Assembly: GCA_034111325.1 (NCBI GenBank) | Contig: JAWUXM010000032.1 | Span: forward strand, 1-43,509 | Direction: 5' to 3' | Source of the DNA: JAWUXM01 sp034111325 | GTDB lineage: Bacteria > Pseudomonadota > Alphaproteobacteria > Rickettsiales > JABIRX01 | Length of the DNA stretch: 43,509 bases | Shown here: positions 42,477 to 43,509 of the stretch, piece by piece | Layout of the letters: each line of letters begins with the position of its first letter | Numbering within the stretch: the first letter of the stretch is position 1 | The notes under the pieces: generated by a model | What the model saw: only the letters and a program-made list of their open reading frames with translations | The model's database searches: none | Told to the model about the DNA's origin: nothing | Program-made: the position numbers and the translations under genes

Positions 42477-43010
42477 TTATTCTTTTTCCACTTGATCCCA
42501 ACCAATTTTTACCGCTGTTGCCCGTCCAAAAATACTAACCGAAATTGAAAGCTGCTTTTTATCTTTGTCAATTTCTTCAATAACTCCAACAAAACCATCA
42601 AAAGGTCCTCCGTCATTTACCTTGACTGACTGACCGATATCAAATTCCATACCACCGACGATACCAACATCATCGCTTTCCATTTGATCGATAATTTGAT
42701 CAACCTCTGACTGAGGCAAGGATTGCGGAGCACCTCCGTTTGAAACAAAACCAGAAACTTTTGGCACTTGGCGAATTGTATGCCATATATCATCCGTTAA
42801 ATCGACTTTGATGAACACATAACCCGGATAAAAATTCTTCTCTACTTCAACTTTCTTACCCTTTTTTACTTGAGTAACCTTTTTAGTAGGGACAACTATA
42901 TCCTCAATCTTACCTTCCAAGCCAACTTTTAAAGCCCTCTCCCTAATTGACTTTTCTACAGCCTTCTCTGAACCAGAGTAAGCGTTTATTATATACCATT
43001 TGTAAGCCAT
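42477..43010 (-). CDS. nusG: Transcription termination/antitermination factor NusG
   Basis: 177 residues. It binds RNA polymerase (NGN domain: KWYIINAYSGSEKAVEKSI, FYPGYVFIKVDL) and Rho or S10 (KOW domain: FDIGQSVKVNDGGPFDGFVGVIEEID). Length and domains are standard. It lies 20 bp after secE. Confidence 0.98.
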   Translation of the reverse strand: MAYKWYIINAYSGSEKAVEKSIRERALKVGLEGKIEDIVVPTKKVTQVKKGKKVEVEKNFYPGYVFIKVDLTDDIWHTIRQVPKVSGFVSNGGAPQSLPQSEVDQIIDQMESDDVGIVGGMEFDIGQSVKVNDGGPFDGFVGVIEEIDKDKKQLSISVSIFGRATAVKIGWDQVEKE

Positions 43011-43030
43011 AACTATCTTCCTATTTCTAA

Positions 43031-43228
43031 TTATCTTCCTATCCCTAGGGCAAAACTAATAACTTTTGTAATTACTAAATCCGTAAACAAAAAAAATACT
43101 GCAAATACAGAGACAATAATAAATACCGAGATAGTTGTCGTAATTACTTCCTTACGAGATAACCATGATACTTTTTTTGCCTCAGTTTTTGCATCCGCAA
43201 AAAAAGAAACTAATCTTTTTATATTCAT
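43031..43228 (-). CDS. secE: Preprotein translocase subunit SecE
   Basis: 65 residues from the ATG at 43226-43228 (MNIKRLVSFFADAKTEAKKVSW), preceded by GAAGG. A longer frame upstream would run into tRNA-Trp and is not real. The conserved amphipathic helix (AKTEAKKVSWLSRKEV) and the single membrane span (TTISVFIIVSVFAVFFLFTDLVI, described in parts) are those of the short SecE form, a core part of SecYEG. It sits between tRNA-Trp and nusG. Confidence 0.95.
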   Translation of the reverse strand: MNIKRLVSFFADAKTEAKKVSWLSRKEVITTTISVFIIVSVFAVFFLFTDLVITKVISFALGIGR

Positions 43229-43246
43229 TACCTTCATACCTGTATA

Positions 43247-43322
43247 TGGCAGGAGCGAGAGGAATCGAACCCCCAACCCCCGGTTTTGGAGACCGGTGCT
43301 CTACCAATTGAGCTACACTCCT
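43247..43322 (-). tRNA. tRNA-Trp (CCA)
   Basis: 76 nt with encoded CCA. The acceptor AGGAGTG pairs with CGCTCCT (one G-U); G73. The anticodon loop CTCCAAA gives anticodon CCA. The T-loop TTCGATT is present. It lies in the usual tuf-trnW-secE order. Confidence 0.96.
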
Positions 43323-43368
43323 ACATTGTTCAAAAACACCAATCTCTAAACACTTAACTTAAAGAGAG

Positions 43369-43509
43369 CTACTCTAAAATTTTAGTAACGACGCCCGAAC
43401 CAACAGTACGACCACCTTCCCTTATTGCAAAACGCATCCCTTCAGTCATCGCTACAGGCTGCAATAAGCTAATCGTTAAATCAACATTATCACCAGGCAT
43501 AACCATCTC
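43369..43509 (-). CDS. tuf: Elongation factor Tu, C-terminal end only
   Basis: The last 46 codons are seen; the gene continues beyond the window. The translation contains EMVMPGDNVDLTI, LLQPVAMTEGMRFAIREGG and the C-terminal GRTVGSGVVTKILE, the invariant end of domain III of EF-Tu. EF-Tu delivers aminoacyl-tRNA to the ribosome. The TAG stop lies 46 bp before tRNA-Trp. Confidence 0.97.
   Translation of the reverse strand, partial: EMVMPGDNVDLTISLLQPVAMTEGMRFAIREGGRTVGSGVVTKILE

Noticed and set aside
43229..43276. Longer SecE start
   Set aside because: The extension overlaps the tRNA-Trp gene; the ATG at 43226-43228 has a ribosome site and the standard SecE N-terminus.

Overview
This is an AT-rich chromosomal segment of an alphaproteobacterium, most likely a host-associated member of, or close to, Rickettsiales. 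The evidence is a class I (archaeal-type) lysyl-tRNA synthetase, an alphaproteobacterial AddA next to trxA, the thrB-rnhA pair, a large ankyrin-repeat protein, and a tRNA-His that keeps the G-1:C73 pair lost in several other alphaproteobacterial orders. Amino-acid biosynthesis genes (argJ, thrB) and pilus-type genes argue against an extremely reduced intracellular parasite. The taxonomic placement is inference.

Layout. 1-6010 is a pilus or type II secretion-like locus: three overlapping minus-strand pseudopilin genes, two of them with an inserted LamG-like jelly-roll domain, divergent from a prepilin peptidase and a lipoprotein secretin. 6015-9630 carries an ABC-2-like permease, a membrane-anchored protein of unknown function, lysK and greA. 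9623-14288 (minus) carries a short glutamine-synthetase-like protein, trxA and addA. 14343-15706 carries thrB-rnhA. 15703-18414 (minus) is a 903-residue ankyrin protein with a membrane segment, a coiled coil and a C-terminal tail holding three PPxY motifs; it has a near-consensus sigma70 promoter. 18585-22645 carries a Kef-type antiporter and the queuosine-precursor cluster queE-queC-(GNAT)-queF.

22.6-30.5 kb is the most unusual part. Isolated genes (a hypothetical protein, folD, a degenerate secreted nuclease-like protein, a D-Ala-D-Ala carboxypeptidase, a small charged secreted protein, argJ, uppP) and tRNAs for Cys, His and Leu are separated by at least seven copies of one family of about 125-bp palindromic elements, plus fragments. 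The outer ends are conserved. The internal stem arms differ from copy to copy, yet each arm is matched by a compensating change in its partner. Copies abut stop codons and tRNA 5' ends. Short REP-like GTCAT...ATGAC hairpins are nested among them.

30510-43509 (minus) is the conserved transcription-translation block tuf-trnW-secE-nusG-rplK-rplA-rplJ-rplL-rpoB-rpoC, with purD appended 24 bp after rpoC. It contains no copy of the repeat family.
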